Part shown: one piece after another, positions 22,376 through 22,385 of the stretch
How positions within the stretch are numbered: the stretch's first letter is position 1
How the letters are laid out: every line of letters begins with the position of its first letter
Source: CAVXFS01 sp049582805
Lineage (GTDB): Bacteria; Pseudomonadota; Gammaproteobacteria; Burkholderiales; Gallionellaceae
Direction: 5' to 3'
Assembly (NCBI GenBank): GCA_049582805.1
Contig: JBAUUR010000063.1
Span: 1 to 22,385, forward strand
Length of the DNA: 22,385 nt
Made by a program: the position numbers and the translations under genes
Notes under the pieces: generated by a model
The model's input: only the letters and a program-made list of their open reading frames with translations
Databases searched by the model: none
What the model was told of the DNA's origin: nothing

Positions 22376-22385
22376 AAGTCGAAGA
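22376..22385 (+). rRNA. 16S rRNA, first ~10 nt only
   Basis: The last bases AAGTCGAAGA align with the 5' end of 16S rRNA (consensus AAATTGAAGA, continuing GTTTGATC outside the window). The upstream boxA-like element and tRNA support this, but ten bases alone cannot prove it. Confidence 0.45.

Overview
The window reads as chromosomal DNA of a Gram-negative proteobacterium, most likely a betaproteobacterium of the Nitrosomonadales/Gallionellaceae type. This is inferred from the neighbourhood (queG/tsaE/amiC, a type II secretion pseudopilin block, a Uup-type ABC-F gene), GC-rich codon use and an initiator tRNA placed just before what looks like an rRNA operon. The genus cannot be fixed from the sequence alone. 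The last bases match the 5' end of a 16S rRNA gene.

Layout. 1-162: C-terminal end of a LuxR/NarL-type regulator. 256-854: a nitroreductase gene broken by one apparent missing base. 1015-1554: a GcvR-like double-ACT protein. 1673-4210: a large TPR/O-GlcNAc-transferase-like (SPINDLY family) protein. 4446-8811: release factor prfC, a REP-associated tyrosine transposase (RAYT), an S4 RNA-binding protein, the ribosome-rescue hydrolase arfB and an MFS transporter. Five REP hairpins carrying a GTAG tetranucleotide surround the RAYT gene, and a two-REP inverted pair of the same family lies at 13352-13416.

8988-10584 is the most unusual region. Two minus-strand genes, a SAM methyltransferase and a small secreted protein of unknown function, are each followed by an attC-like imperfect palindrome. 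Each gene is also bounded by its own 12-bp inverted termini, and a third attC-like site lies upstream. This is the architecture of integron gene cassettes without an integrase in view (a CALIN), sitting between the MFS transporter and a peroxiredoxin gene.

10832-13329: exported Bcp-type peroxiredoxin and a Uup-like ABC-F ATPase, overlapping by one base. 13540-19014: a tight gspGHIJKLMN operon encoding pseudopilins and inner-membrane assembly parts of a type II secretion system; gspC, D, E and F are not here. It meets a convergent amiC (cell-wall amidase), preceded by tsaE. tsaE is divergent from queG with probably overlapping starts. Two tRNA-modification genes (tsaE, queG) thus sit beside initiator tRNA-fMet, which has a good sigma-70 promoter, a boxA-like leader and the 16S start.

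Themes: translation (prfC, S4 protein, arfB, tsaE, queG, tRNA-fMet, rrn, and Uup if it acts on ribosomes), envelope and secretion (gsp, amiC), and two kinds of mobile palindromic DNA (RAYT/REP and attC cassettes).
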